Positions 1 to 9,094 of a stretch of 64,000 nt of DNA are shown here, in pieces; within the stretch, counting starts at the first letter, position 1, and every line of letters begins with the position of its first letter. Location of the stretch: assembly GCA_024655825.1 (NCBI GenBank), contig JANLFJ010000006.1, positions 1 through 64,000 on the forward strand, in the 5' to 3' direction. The position numbers and the translations under genes were made by a program. Source of the DNA: Peptococcaceae bacterium. GTDB taxonomy: Bacteria > Bacillota > Peptococcia > DRI-13 > PHAD01. Below the pieces are notes generated by a model. It saw only the letters and a program-made list of their open reading frames with translations. It did not search any database and was not told the DNA's origin.

Positions 1-284
1 GCAATCTGGCAGAACAGCCGCCAGGTGATGCTATCACCGACTTCCTTAACCAGACTCTCGTAGCCGAGTTGATAGCGCTGTTTCAAATACATTAACCGCA
101 AGTAGGTTTGAATGGCCAAAGTTGGCCTGCCTCTTTTGGTATTGAATCTCTCGAAAAACGGCTTCATAAAACGGGGATCGTTAAGTATTTCATCTACTTT
201 GGCCAACTCAACCGGCAAGGTTTTTACCGATTCGGGAAGGATGCTCTCCCAGATATTTATTTGATTGTCTCGAATCCTTAACAT
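1..284 (-). CDS. IS1182/ISNCY-type transposase, N-terminal part (runs off the window)
   Basis: The first ~94 residues of a DUF772-type transposase are readable from an ATG at 284 and continue past base 1. The translation contains TYLRLMYLKQRYQLGYESL, nearly the same as the matching stretch of the second copy at 24913-26226, which fixes the family. An AGGTGG-like ribosome site lies just upstream of the start. The element's outer inverted repeat is at about 429-452. The visible frame is intact, but whether the whole gene is functional cannot be seen. IS1182 versus ISNCY naming is from memory of the family and is uncertain. Confidence 0.85.
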   Translation of the reverse strand, partial: MLRIRDNQINIWESILPESVKTLPVELAKVDEILNDPRFMKPFFERFNTKRGRPTLAIQTYLRLMYLKQRYQLGYESLVKEVGDSITWRLFCQI

Positions 285-428
285 CAAGACCACCTCAAAA
301 AAGGATTTTCGAGGGGCCGTATAGAATTAACAATATGGAATTCGGCCCCTTGTTTGGATTTGTTAGCTATAATAACAATTTCCATTCAATGATCCGAGTT
401 CCTTCTAATTTTTGCGATTTTTATACGA

Positions 429-452
429 TTTTTTCAGGGGAAACTATCTAGT
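429..452. repeat. Terminal inverted repeat of the left IS1182/ISNCY element
   Basis: The bases match, apart from two or three positions, the terminal repeats of the other copy (24762-24785 and 26301-26323). The shared core on the element-inward strand is TAGTTTCCCCTGAAAAA. This marks the outer end of the element whose transposase starts at 284. Confidence 0.8.
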
Positions 453-1006
453 TGATGGGTGGAAATAAGTATCCCGGCCCCCCGTATTCTTTCTTCATTT
501 AAGAATCGCAAAAACTCCATAGTTGCGCGGGGGTCAAGCCCAACAAAGGGCTCGTCTATGATATAGACATCCGGCTCAATTAATAATCCTATAACAATCA
601 TGACTTTTTGCTGCATGCCCTTGGAAAAGGTTGCTGGAAAATGATGTTTTACTTCCTGCAAACGGAATATGTTGAGTAGGTTCTCGGCTTTTTCCAAAAA
701 AATGTTTCTTTCAATCTCATAAGCAGCTGCTACCAACTCCACATGTTCCCAGAAAGTTAGTTCTTCATAGAGAACCGGCTGTTCAGGTATATAGGCACAA
801 TTCCTATTTTGGCCCATAAATTGCACTTTTCCTACCATTTCGGGTAAAAGACCGACAATAGCCTTAAGAGTGGTGCTTTTACCGGCACCGTTAGGCCCGA
901 TTAAACCTGCTAGTTCACCTTTCTTAAGCGAAAAATTAATATTGTTGATGGCATTTCTTTTTCCTGTATAACCGGCCTGTTTAATTTCTACTTGCAATAC
1001 ATCCAT
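434..1006 (-). pseudogene. ABC transporter ATP-binding protein (EcsA-like), 3' end cut off by the IS
   Basis: This is the nucleotide-binding subunit of an ABC exporter of the EcsA/YthP kind. Visible in order are Walker A GPNGAGKST (about residues 38-46), signature FSKGMQQK, Walker B VYIIDEPF, D-loop GLDP and the H-loop STH. The protein then ends after only a few more residues (QLDSFP). Those last codons and the TGA stop come from the inverted repeat of the IS at 429-452, so the last ~40-60 residues normal for the family are lost. The reading frame is otherwise intact. No complete permease partner is visible; the membrane remnant at 1460-1588 could be its tail. Confidence 0.85.
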
Positions 1007-1024
1007 TAGTTATCACATCCTCGA

Positions 1025-1417
1025 TTATTCACTTTTGGCAGGCTTGTATAGGAGAAACAAACACCAACCAGCTGCTAGTACTACAAAAATATGAGGGAAA
1101 GAAAATCCCCAGTGAGCCATAAAGGAACTTGGTGGTGTACCGTCAGAAATGCCGTACCCGTGGAAAACAAACCATAATACTATTGGAGGGATTTGTATTA
1201 ATGTCGTTATTAAGAGTAATGATCCAAGTACCCGTTTAGTGATAAATACGTTTGTTGAACTAAATAAAATACCCACTCCCAGTATTATCGCCATATTCCC
1301 CCATGTTCGTACTTCAGCTTCAGTTGGGCCATAGAGACCCAGGACATAGGGAAGCCCTACCGCGATAGTAAGTATACCGGTCACAATATTCCATTTTTTT
1401 ATTGTATTTTGCATCAT
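1025..1417 (-). CDS. Small integral membrane protein, unknown function
   Basis: A 130-residue protein with about four hydrophobic segments (roughly residues 10-30, 40-55, 62-85, 105-125) and a short basic C terminus. It lies 18 bases upstream of the ABC ATPase gene on the same strand, so it was probably in its operon and may have been a transport or accessory membrane component. I recognise no family motif. The start is the first of two adjacent ATGs. Confidence 0.65.
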   Translation of the reverse strand: MMQNTIKKWNIVTGILTIAVGLPYVLGLYGPTEAEVRTWGNMAIILGVGILFSSTNVFITKRVLGSLLLITTLIQIPPIVLWFVFHGYGISDGTPPSSFMAHWGFSFPHIFVVLAAGWCLFLLYKPAKSE

Positions 1418-1459
1418 TACCCATCACTTCCCGACTGCCATTGTATAACTAGAACAATT

Positions 1460-1588
1460 TTATTTCAAAGCATTTTTTATGTTTTTATAACTCTTCCATA
1501 CAATTGCCATTCCGGAAATTACTAAAATGCTCATCATAATATAAGGCAAAACATAAAGAAAAAGGCTTCTATTTGTGTCTGGACCTCG
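1460..1588 (-). pseudogene. C-terminal remnant of a membrane protein
   Basis: An open frame without a start codon reads LFLYVLPYIMMSILVISGMA followed by IVWKSYKNIKNALK and a TAA. It is one transmembrane helix with a basic tail, typical of the end of a permease subunit. It sits directly upstream of the membrane protein gene at 1025-1417 and is bounded by an in-frame TAG at 1589-1591. It is read as the end of a gene whose front was deleted, possibly the ABC permease that partnered the truncated ATPase. Confidence 0.35.
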
Positions 1589-1615
1589 CTATTCCAGAGG
1601 GCGTTATGATAAAAA

Positions 1616-2503
1616 TCAAACCCCCAAATACCTGCTGCCAATAGCAATAAAATTCTGGGCCATCTCATTAGCAATCTTTTCAATAGCTTCTTTCTCTGTT
1701 TTGGGCTTGGAGAAATATTTTGCCCGTTGTTTTCGCTCTTTCTCTTGCAGCTCTGCTTCCTTCAATTCGGAAATGGCCACCCGCATGGCTAGAGAACCAT
1801 CTGGATTTAAACGGTAAAGCCGATCCATGCTGGAGACAAAAATATCGGTTGAATCGCCGGAGACTTGGAGATGGTATGGCGTCACCTCTATCCTGCCGAA
1901 CATGGTATCCATCTTTTCAGTAAAGCGAATACCCCACCGATATTCCCCTGTAAAAGAAAAACAGTACAGTTCCCCAGGCCCGTTATAGGTTTCCCGAGTA
2001 CCAATAAGCCAGTAGTCGTCAGCTAGAGCTTTTCTGAATGGCTGCCACTGGAACTCATAGATAGTCCCCTCGAAGGAATTAAAGTTAATAAAACCGATAC
2101 GTTCTTTATCCTCCAAAATAGCTCCCTTATCATTTGCCTCTTGCACATTCAGTCCTTCAAAAGGGCTATCTTTTAACAGAATCCTTTTTAAGTTTGATCT
2201 ACTAACTATTTCTATACAGTTAGCATGTTCTGCCACCAGCGAGTTAGAGCCATAATAATGAAGACGCGCTTTTTGCCCGGTCCTCCGGTCGAAACCTTCC
2301 AACTTTTCATTTGTTTTTGTACTGGAAAAGAAATTGTCCCAGGTATCTTCAGTTTCACTTGCCGGCTTGATTTTTAAAACTTGGTTGAATAACGGCTTTT
2401 TAACTCTTTGATAGCAAAGTTTTTCCCTCGATGAGGCTGGTGAGTTAGTTTTCTCTGGCTTAACATCAGAAAATAGTTTTTTTATTCCATCAAATAGACC
2501 CAT
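1616..2503 (-). CDS. Hypothetical cytoplasmic protein (295 aa)
   Basis: No signal peptide or membrane segment. The start resembles MGLFDGIKKLFSD, an amphipathic N terminus common in small Firmicutes proteins. The central part (about residues 140-240) is rich in beta-strand patterns with repeated aromatic-Gly-Asp turns (FTGEYRWGI, DRLYRLNPDG), like blades of a beta-propeller or WD-type fold, and residues 240-270 are a charged helix. Not recognised. It may belong with the secreted-protein genes that follow on the same strand, but spacing of over 100 bases argues for separate transcription. Confidence 0.6.
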   Translation of the reverse strand: MGLFDGIKKLFSDVKPEKTNSPASSREKLCYQRVKKPLFNQVLKIKPASETEDTWDNFFSSTKTNEKLEGFDRRTGQKARLHYYGSNSLVAEHANCIEIVSRSNLKRILLKDSPFEGLNVQEANDKGAILEDKERIGFINFNSFEGTIYEFQWQPFRKALADDYWLIGTRETYNGPGELYCFSFTGEYRWGIRFTEKMDTMFGRIEVTPYHLQVSGDSTDIFVSSMDRLYRLNPDGSLAMRVAISELKEAELQEKERKQRAKYFSKPKTEKEAIEKIANEMAQNFIAIGSRYLGV

Positions 2504-2649
2504 TTAATCTCCTCCCCGTTAATATAGCTACCAATTCTTCAGCTTCTTTAGACATTTCTCTATTTTTTCCAACTTCCTTTTATCCAAATGAAAAGCCTGA
2601 ACTTATCATAGGTCAGGCATGTGGGACTTATATTCCCAAGTATAGTACA

Positions 2650-3954
2650 TCATTTAATTATTCTTATCATGTCATCCTTGTCCTGCTCTTCAATCAATTC
2701 AACACGTTCGCCTGTGACTTTGTATTTCCAATAACTAACCGGCTGGCTGCCGTTTATTTTTATGCCCCAGGTTTTTGTCAATGTAACAAGATATTGACCT
2801 TCACTTGCAGAAATACAATCCGTTTCCAGTAAGCACCTTATTTTTATTCCAGGGGGGTTCCCTCCTGCATTGACCAAGATCTCTCTGGTACCATTCCACT
2901 CCGGAAACTCCCGCCTCATTATAGTAACGAGATAAATCGCCTTGCTTGCTTTTTCATCCGCTCTTTCTTTGGCGACATGGGATATTACCGGCGCACCTGC
3001 CCTGTTAATCTCCTCAAGATATTTTTGGGCCTTTTTCACCTGCATATCCCACAATTCTTTGTAGGTTTTTTCATCGCCTTTAATAACGACTTCAGCCAAA
3101 TCCTGGGGGAACATTTCCCTGATCGATTGTGCCCGTATTCCTCCGTCCATGGCCCGTTTGTATTCAAGCACCTCATATTCACCGTTGTCAGATTTTTTCA
3201 ATTGCATTCTCACAGGTTCACCTCCGCCCCCGGATACACTCGTAAAGATATTGTTTTCAAAACCAAACCAACGGAAACTCACCAACATATAAGCATTGAT
3301 TATCCCGTCTTTTTCCTCTGTCCTGTAGATCTTATGTGCTTCTATCGCCTTCTCTCCCATCCGGTATGCCCTTCTGTTTATGGAAAGAATGCAGTTGGCT
3401 ATAACATCCTCCATGTTTTTCATATCCGTATGTGCTGGTAAAACAAGTTTTGGCTTGCCGGACGTATCCTTAAACAATTCGTAGTCGGCATCAATTATGT
3501 GGAAGTCAGCATCTTTTGCAAACACCCCATACTTGTAAAACCATTCCCTACCGCTTTTAATTCCTATTCCCTTTTGTTCATCATATTTACCCATAATTTT
3601 GGCACAGGCAGAAGCCATAATGTATTCCTTTAATCCATCCTCATGGCTTTTCGCAAAGCTGTCAAACATATACTCCAGAGCAGGATTCCCCATAGCGACA
3701 AGCTCATCAAAAGCTTTACTGTCCTTGAGATAGTCGTAGGGATTCGAAGAAGCCACAGGACCATTGTCAATGATCTCTTTCAAAAGTTGGTCTACCTTAT
3801 TCTTTACATCAATGCTATCTGCTGTGGATATATTTGTGTTATTGGGTATAGCAGATGGTCCGGCAAGTATTATAACTGACACTGCCAGCAAAAAAACACT
3901 AGATACTGCTATGGCAGAAATAGAACATTTCCTATATTTCATCACATCTATCAC
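2650..3954 (-). CDS. Hypothetical exported or membrane-anchored protein (434 aa)
   Basis: The N terminus carries a basic stretch (MKYRKCS) and a hydrophobic segment (about residues 12-32), read as a signal peptide or single anchor. The rest is soluble. Residues about 50-140 are helical and look HEAT-like or scaffold-like (AMGNPALEYMF). The last ~120 residues alternate strands and end in charged residues. No catalytic motif is recognised. It sits just upstream of the serpin remnant on the same strand. Function unknown. Confidence 0.6.
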   Translation of the reverse strand: MIDVMKYRKCSISAIAVSSVFLLAVSVIILAGPSAIPNNTNISTADSIDVKNKVDQLLKEIIDNGPVASSNPYDYLKDSKAFDELVAMGNPALEYMFDSFAKSHEDGLKEYIMASACAKIMGKYDEQKGIGIKSGREWFYKYGVFAKDADFHIIDADYELFKDTSGKPKLVLPAHTDMKNMEDVIANCILSINRRAYRMGEKAIEAHKIYRTEEKDGIINAYMLVSFRWFGFENNIFTSVSGGGGEPVRMQLKKSDNGEYEVLEYKRAMDGGIRAQSIREMFPQDLAEVVIKGDEKTYKELWDMQVKKAQKYLEEINRAGAPVISHVAKERADEKASKAIYLVTIMRREFPEWNGTREILVNAGGNPPGIKIRCLLETDCISASEGQYLVTLTKTWGIKINGSQPVSYWKYKVTGERVELIEEQDKDDMIRIIK

Positions 3955-3993
3955 CCTCTTTCTTAAAGTGCTTTCTCGAATTGAACCACTAGA

Positions 3994-4902
3994 TTACTCA
4001 TTATCCAACGGGTTTTCTACCTTCCCCATAAAAAGGATTAAACCGGTCCGATGCTCCCGGATAAAAAATACAAAGGGCTTGTTTATATAGAACTCGGGAG
4101 GAACGATTTCCTTAGGCTTAGCGGCCCCTGCCAGAAATACCGACCTCAGTGCGGCTGCTTCTGCACCTTCCTCGTCTACGTTGATAAAACATTCCTGGGA
4201 GATATCGTCAATATAGATGTTGAAGCCTTCCGACCTGTCCGCAATCCCGGTAAAATCCGCATTCCTGCTGTCAAAGGCGGATACCATTCCCATGGCTTGC
4301 AGGTGGCTGCCCAGCTTGTTCTTCTGCTGGAAAATGAATTTGGGGAACTTGATCTTCACTTTTATATTCTCCAAGTTACTGCATACCCTTTGAATTTCTT
4401 TGTAATCCAGCTGGTGGACATATTTTCCCGTGTCTCCTTTAGGAAGGATGACAAGCATGCTGCAACCGTAATAATTGAACTCACCGGCCTGGATTTGCTC
4501 ATCCTCATAATAATTGATTCGCCTTTCGGCATTCATCATATCCACCATGACGGTATTCCCGCTGCTCAATTTGTGTTTTTGATTTATCGAAGGGGACCTG
4601 CCACTTACCGTTGAAGCACAAGGCGTTGAACACAAACATGGACGCCTGGGGATTGACATTGGTAATATGGTTTTGTATCCTGCCGTGGGTTTTATCCTCG
4701 ATCCACCGGTTCAAGGCCTCTTTTACACCGCTGCTTGCAAATCCGCACCATAATAGGTATTGGCGGTTTTCAAGAAGCTGTCTTTTAAGGGAATTAACCA
4801 GTTCCACAAGTGTGGTCCTGTTTCCATTTTCCTTATAACCCGCATTGTTTAAGTGATTAATAGTATTGTCAGCAGCAATCCCAGGAATTTTGTTGTTTTC
4901 AT
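3994..4902 (-). pseudogene. Serpin (serine protease inhibitor), decayed by several frameshifts
   Basis: Two overlapping frames carry clear serpin blocks. One has the WIEDKTHGRI and FNALCFNGKWQVPFD signatures. The other has VDEEGAEAAA, the reactive-centre-loop hinge, and the C-terminal FVFFIREHRTGLILFMG block. The shift between them falls near 4570-4590. A third frame shows a signal peptide (MKTTKFLGLLLTILL) from an ATG at 4902 that hits a stop at once. The N-terminal half of the fold is missing or scrambled. The family forms suicide complexes with serine proteases; bacterial members are usually secreted. This copy should be inactive. Confidence 0.85.
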
Positions 4903-4948
4903 TCTCTTTACCTTCTTTATATTGACATTTGTTCATATAATTTGAGTC

Positions 4949-5164
4949 TTATTTATCGGCTTTTTTATCCGACTTTAGTTCTTCTATAAGTTGAGCGATA
5001 TAACAAGTACAGCCAACAATTAAACCACTTAAGAAAACTATTCCCAAATATATGGGTTTAAGGTGGGACTCTGCCCACGGAAAAAGAAAATTCGCAAGTG
5101 GATAGCCTTGCCATAATACAAAGACATAAAAAAATATCGTTGTACCTAAAATTGCTTTTAACAT
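4949..5164 (-). CDS. Small two-helix membrane protein
   Basis: A 71-residue protein with hydrophobic segments at about 5-28 and 40-60 and a charged C-terminal tail (EELKSDKKADK), which would face the cytoplasm. A GGAGGG ribosome site stands 5-6 bases before the ATG at 5164, which supports real translation. No family recognised. It is between the serpin remnant and a large secreted protein gene, all on the same strand. Confidence 0.6.
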   Translation of the reverse strand: MLKAILGTTIFFYVFVLWQGYPLANFLFPWAESHLKPIYLGIVFLSGLIVGCTCYIAQLIEELKSDKKADK

Positions 5165-5216
5165 GGTTGCCCTCCTACCTAGACTTCAAATAATAGCTAC
5201 CTTTGCTCCGGGTCAA

Positions 5217-7130
5217 TTACTGTGCAGGAGCCACCTCTTTCCCTTCTATATCATAATACTTTCCGTTTTCTACATAATAGGTACCCTCGCCAAGAGATGC
5301 TCCCAGCACAACCTTTCCATCGGGAGGGACAGCATATTGGGCAAAGGTTACAACAATTTGTGCTCCCTGCTTCAGTCTATCTCTGATGCTGCCTGCACTT
5401 GCTAATTTTTCATCAAAAACTATTTCTATAATTTGTCCTGCTCGATAGTAGCTATCAACAGGGTCATTGGGTAGCTGGATATTTTTTGTCACCTTTAGCA
5501 CAACAGTCTTTAATTCATCCGAAGTCATATCAAGTTTAAGGATGGTCCCTTCCACCCTGCGGGTTCTTGATACCACTTCCCAATTTTTATGATCACTGTT
5601 TATATCCTTATTAGAAATGTCTTGTGATTTGCCCGTATCCTTGGTAAAAATTCCCACAGGATTTTTGGCAGGTACGTAAAGCAGGCCTTTTTGATTTTTA
5701 CCTTCTTTCTGCAAATGAAAAATAATGGTTGCTTTATCCGTATCGACAACTTTTCCGGTGTCTTCAATGAGCTTGTGGCTGAAGAAAGACCATTCATCAT
5801 CTATTGGTTTGACTTCATCGCTTTTGTGAATACCCCCTGATTGCATTTGTTGGCCTTTCTCATCCAAAAGGGTTAGGTATAGTTCACCTGCTGTATGTTT
5901 GAACCGCCCCTCGACCCAAATGATATGTTGACCATGGGCATAATCACTGACAGTTTTGGTTACCACAAGGACATTGGGGATTACCTCCCTCTCTTCTTCA
6001 ACAATTATTGCCTGGGCAGGGTCTGCTTTTTGAGATTCTTCCTGTATAAAGGCGGTTCCATTAAATAAATAAACCTTTGTGGATGTTTTTAAATCGCCTT
6101 TGGGAGACACTCCATCTTGGTCAAGCTGATGAGTCGTTTCCCACTGGTAAAGCCGTTTGCCCTCCACATCAACCTGATACCCGCCGACTTTCATGTAGAA
6201 AGTTTCTGGCCCTGCCATCATTGACCGCTCTTTTACAGTACCTTGCCAGGCTTCTATAAATTTACCCTGTTTAAGATACCAAAGGTGACCGGTAAAAACG
6301 TCAAGACCGGTACCGCCCGTTCGGGTCACGAGCTTAAAAATTCTTTTGTCTTCTATTTCTATAGGATTATTAAAATCCCACTGTTCGACTTTCCAATCCT
6401 CTTCTGCTATTAATTTATAAGCTCCGCTTAAGTCCTGATCAAAGATAAAAAATTGGCCCAGGTGTACAGCTCCATCAATTTTTGCCACTATTTCCCAAGC
6501 GGCATCATCATCCAAGTTGGCAAGCTCAAATGAAAGTCCTTCGATGTAAGAATCTTTATTATGTTTTCCCTGGGTCTGGATCAGTGTTGCAATTTGTTCT
6601 TTAGTCATTTTCCCGGTCTGTTCAAGGTCTGCTTTATCCTGGCGGTGAGATTGGTAGAAAGCATCGTAAGCTTTAGCGTAATCCTCCTGGGGCCAAGACT
6701 GGTCGTTAATGCCGATTTTAGAACCTTTGTAAAGCTCACTGACATGGCCATCTGCAACTACAGCTAAAAAGTTAAGATCTCCGGCCGGCCAGTAACCGTG
6801 GGTTTTATCCCCTCCCAGTAAGAGGAATATCTTAGCCCCTGGCTCTGGAAAGTCAAAACCTGTCCAGCCATATACATCATTTTTCTTTCTTTCTAGTTTT
6901 AGTTGTTTTTCCTCGATTGTTCCTTTGAGGACTTCGTTTATCTCAATAGTTACCTTACGTCGCTCATCCTCATAATTTCTTTCAATTACAGTACCCGTAA
7001 CAATGAGGTCGGCTCGCTTTAATGTCCCTTCTGGTGAAGAAACTGACAAACGGGCGTTAGCCACCCCTGGCAGCAATGCAAGTAATATTACAAGCAAGAT
7101 AAAACTGCTTAACAGCCATTTTTTGTACAT
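5217..7130 (-). CDS. Large secreted protein of unknown function (637 aa)
   Basis: A classical signal peptide is present (KK, then a run of Leu/Ile/Val, cleavage near VANA at ~26). The first domain (about 30-130) has the pattern RADLIVTGTVIE...EINEVLKG, an OB/NTR-like secreted beta-barrel pattern seen in many unassigned Firmicutes proteins. The centre (about 160-400) is rich in Asp, Trp and Tyr and strand-forming. The C-terminal ~110 residues repeat the VEGTILKLD / VVLKVTK strand pattern. No enzyme motif is seen. The next gene upstream at 7184 is also secreted, so the two may form a cell-surface module. Confidence 0.65.
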   Translation of the reverse strand: MYKKWLLSSFILLVILLALLPGVANARLSVSSPEGTLKRADLIVTGTVIERNYEDERRKVTIEINEVLKGTIEEKQLKLERKKNDVYGWTGFDFPEPGAKIFLLLGGDKTHGYWPAGDLNFLAVVADGHVSELYKGSKIGINDQSWPQEDYAKAYDAFYQSHRQDKADLEQTGKMTKEQIATLIQTQGKHNKDSYIEGLSFELANLDDDAAWEIVAKIDGAVHLGQFFIFDQDLSGAYKLIAEEDWKVEQWDFNNPIEIEDKRIFKLVTRTGGTGLDVFTGHLWYLKQGKFIEAWQGTVKERSMMAGPETFYMKVGGYQVDVEGKRLYQWETTHQLDQDGVSPKGDLKTSTKVYLFNGTAFIQEESQKADPAQAIIVEEEREVIPNVLVVTKTVSDYAHGQHIIWVEGRFKHTAGELYLTLLDEKGQQMQSGGIHKSDEVKPIDDEWSFFSHKLIEDTGKVVDTDKATIIFHLQKEGKNQKGLLYVPAKNPVGIFTKDTGKSQDISNKDINSDHKNWEVVSRTRRVEGTILKLDMTSDELKTVVLKVTKNIQLPNDPVDSYYRAGQIIEIVFDEKLASAGSIRDRLKQGAQIVVTFAQYAVPPDGKVVLGASLGEGTYYVENGKYYDIEGKEVAPAQ

Positions 7131-7183
7131 TTGTTTACCCCCTAGTATAGATTTCTAATGGTTATTTAATACTTGGGCGTCAA

Positions 7184-8650
7184 TCATCCTTCTAGTTTAG
7201 CCAGCAATTCCTTGACATACTTCATCATATTGTCCTCCCCAGATGGTACGATATATACCCCTTCGGAGGTATACCTTTCCTCTGCACTTTTCTTTCTTAT
7301 TTCAGCCAATAGCTCCTCATTAGCAGGGTCAGTTAACGTCACGTCTAAAATAGGAATATGGATAAAGGTTTCTCCCTGTTCTAGTTTCTGGATTAATAAA
7401 GGCCATATGGCTTCGCCTTGTTTCTTACAGTACTCGAAGAACTCTCTATATTGTTGGGATTGGGCATATGCTCTTGGATTGCTTTGCATACTGATTTTGG
7501 GGTCCTCCCATGTTTTTTTCCAGGCAACGTATTTAGTCTCAAATTCCTCTTTAACTGTTGGGGGAAGCATCCCGATCAGTTTTGCCAGCTTAGTTCTTTC
7601 CGCTTCCGAGAATGCCACCTTCTCATGTTCTACTCCGCTTTCGGTATTGTAGCCGTATTTTTTCAATGATAAATTTGCGATGGCTTCGCCCGTTGAACTA
7701 ACGAACAAAACACTTTCCGGTTCTTTCAACTCCCACTGTGGAATCTCTACTGCAACAAACTGGAAGGGGTGGGTTATAACCTCGGGTACCATTGTATTGG
7801 GGGATGGGGCTGTTTCTTCAAATAAAATGACCCATCTGTCCTTATCTACCCTGGCGCTCTTCACTAAAACACCGTATCTTCCGCTAGGTTTTTGACCCGC
7901 AAATACCCCAATATATATTTCATTTTCCTTAACCGACCCGAGCCGTTCTAAGGAAATTCCATGCTCTTGGGCAAAGGTTTGAAGGTCTTTTTTATCTGCA
8001 AAAACCAGAGCAGTTTTTTTCTCCGGCTCAAACTTTTCCATATGCCAGGATGTTGCTATTTCTCTAAATTTAAGCTCTGCTCCTTTAAAGACAGGTGAGT
8101 GAGGGAAAAGCGAATTCCCGAAGGCAACCATCTCCTCCAGAGTAAGACCTTGGCCTTTTAATTCGTACATCTCATTGTTTTTCTGCCAGGTAACTATAAG
8201 TCCTTGTCCAGTCTTGAACCATTTAGCCGGAATCCCTTGAATATCAACTTTTTTAAAAATATCATCAATCAGTTCTGACCCCTTCGGTTTTTGGAGAAAA
8301 ACGAGTTCCCGTTCCTCCCCTGAATAGATGGACACGACTTCTTGAGTGTCTTTCATGTACTGAATTCGTGTCAGCGCTAATCCTCGGGGTAAGTTTCCGG
8401 GAATCATGAGGGTATAAGACACGTCGTTAGCCAAGTCTTCATAGGAGTTATAAGAAACCCACTTAGGTTTCAGTGGGATTATTAGGTCCTTTTTCACTTC
8501 ATTCTTTTCCACTGGGAACACGTAGGATGGAGTATCAATGATAGTAACGCCAGTGGAAAGGGATTGGTTTGCCCAGGCCGCATTACTACTATAACCGGCA
8601 AGAATAATCAAACCGGCTACTATCAGTAACTTTAAGGTGCCTCCTTTCAT
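7184..8650 (-). CDS. Secreted protein with DUF4367-like and PrcB-like domains (488 aa)
   Basis: Signal peptide or lipoprotein-like N terminus (LIVAGLIILAGYSSNA). Residues about 75-175 have the pattern LPRGLALTRIQYM...SGEERELVFLQ, as in DUF4367 domains of anti-sigma or sporulation-type surface proteins. Residues about 245-310 read IYIGVFAGQKPSGRYGVLV...FEETAPSP, which fits the C-terminal domain of PrcB, a protease-complex partner. The remaining tail is helical. The start directly abuts the stop of the DUF6075-like gene at 8651. A role in protein-protein contact outside the cell is inferred from the domains only. Confidence 0.65.
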   Translation of the reverse strand: MKGGTLKLLIVAGLIILAGYSSNAAWANQSLSTGVTIIDTPSYVFPVEKNEVKKDLIIPLKPKWVSYNSYEDLANDVSYTLMIPGNLPRGLALTRIQYMKDTQEVVSIYSGEERELVFLQKPKGSELIDDIFKKVDIQGIPAKWFKTGQGLIVTWQKNNEMYELKGQGLTLEEMVAFGNSLFPHSPVFKGAELKFREIATSWHMEKFEPEKKTALVFADKKDLQTFAQEHGISLERLGSVKENEIYIGVFAGQKPSGRYGVLVKSARVDKDRWVILFEETAPSPNTMVPEVITHPFQFVAVEIPQWELKEPESVLFVSSTGEAIANLSLKKYGYNTESGVEHEKVAFSEAERTKLAKLIGMLPPTVKEEFETKYVAWKKTWEDPKISMQSNPRAYAQSQQYREFFEYCKKQGEAIWPLLIQKLEQGETFIHIPILDVTLTDPANEELLAEIRKKSAEERYTSEGVYIVPSGEDNMMKYVKELLAKLEG

Positions 8651-9049
8651 TTACTTACCTCCCTTTGAAAAAAAGACACTTTTAGTATTAGAGACGTTGA
8701 AAACATCCAAATTGTTCCTTCCTAAATAAGCCAACCGGTACTTAACAGATAAAAAGTTGGTTGAGTCCAGCCGGCAAAACACGTCATGCAGCGATACTTT
8801 CCAAAAAGTACTGTTGAATAGTGTGGCCGCCAATTTCACCAGGGCTTTTTCGCCGCTGCTCCACGGCCTGGCCTGTTTCACCAGGGCCGGAAAATCTATT
8901 TCCCGGGGCAGAACAAAGCGTTCAACCGGTTTATCCAGCGCAGCCAAAACATATAAAGAAGCCAGATACTCCCGTTCTCCCGCCTGGACCTGGGCCTTGT
9001 CGCAGAGTGCCCTATACAGCCTCTCCTGTTTTGCGTCTTTGAACCACAC
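8651..9049 (-). CDS. DUF6075-like protein, neighbour of RadC
   Basis: A 132-residue soluble protein that starts MWFKDAKQERLYRAL, the start pattern I associate with DUF6075 proteins, which often sit beside RadC-like genes on Firmicutes mobile elements. The GTG start at 9049 is preceded by AAAGGAGGGG at good spacing. It ends one base before the secreted-protein gene at 8650 and follows radC by 45 bases, so the three are probably co-transcribed. The C-terminal ~30 residues look less typical and may have been replaced. Biochemical role unknown. Confidence 0.55.
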   Translation of the reverse strand: MWFKDAKQERLYRALCDKAQVQAGEREYLASLYVLAALDKPVERFVLPREIDFPALVKQARPWSSGEKALVKLAATLFNSTFWKVSLHDVFCRLDSTNFLSVKYRLAYLGRNNLDVFNVSNTKSVFFSKGGK

Positions 9050-9094
9050 AGCAATCCCCTCCTTTCGGATTAAGAATAATGAGCAAGGACCGGC

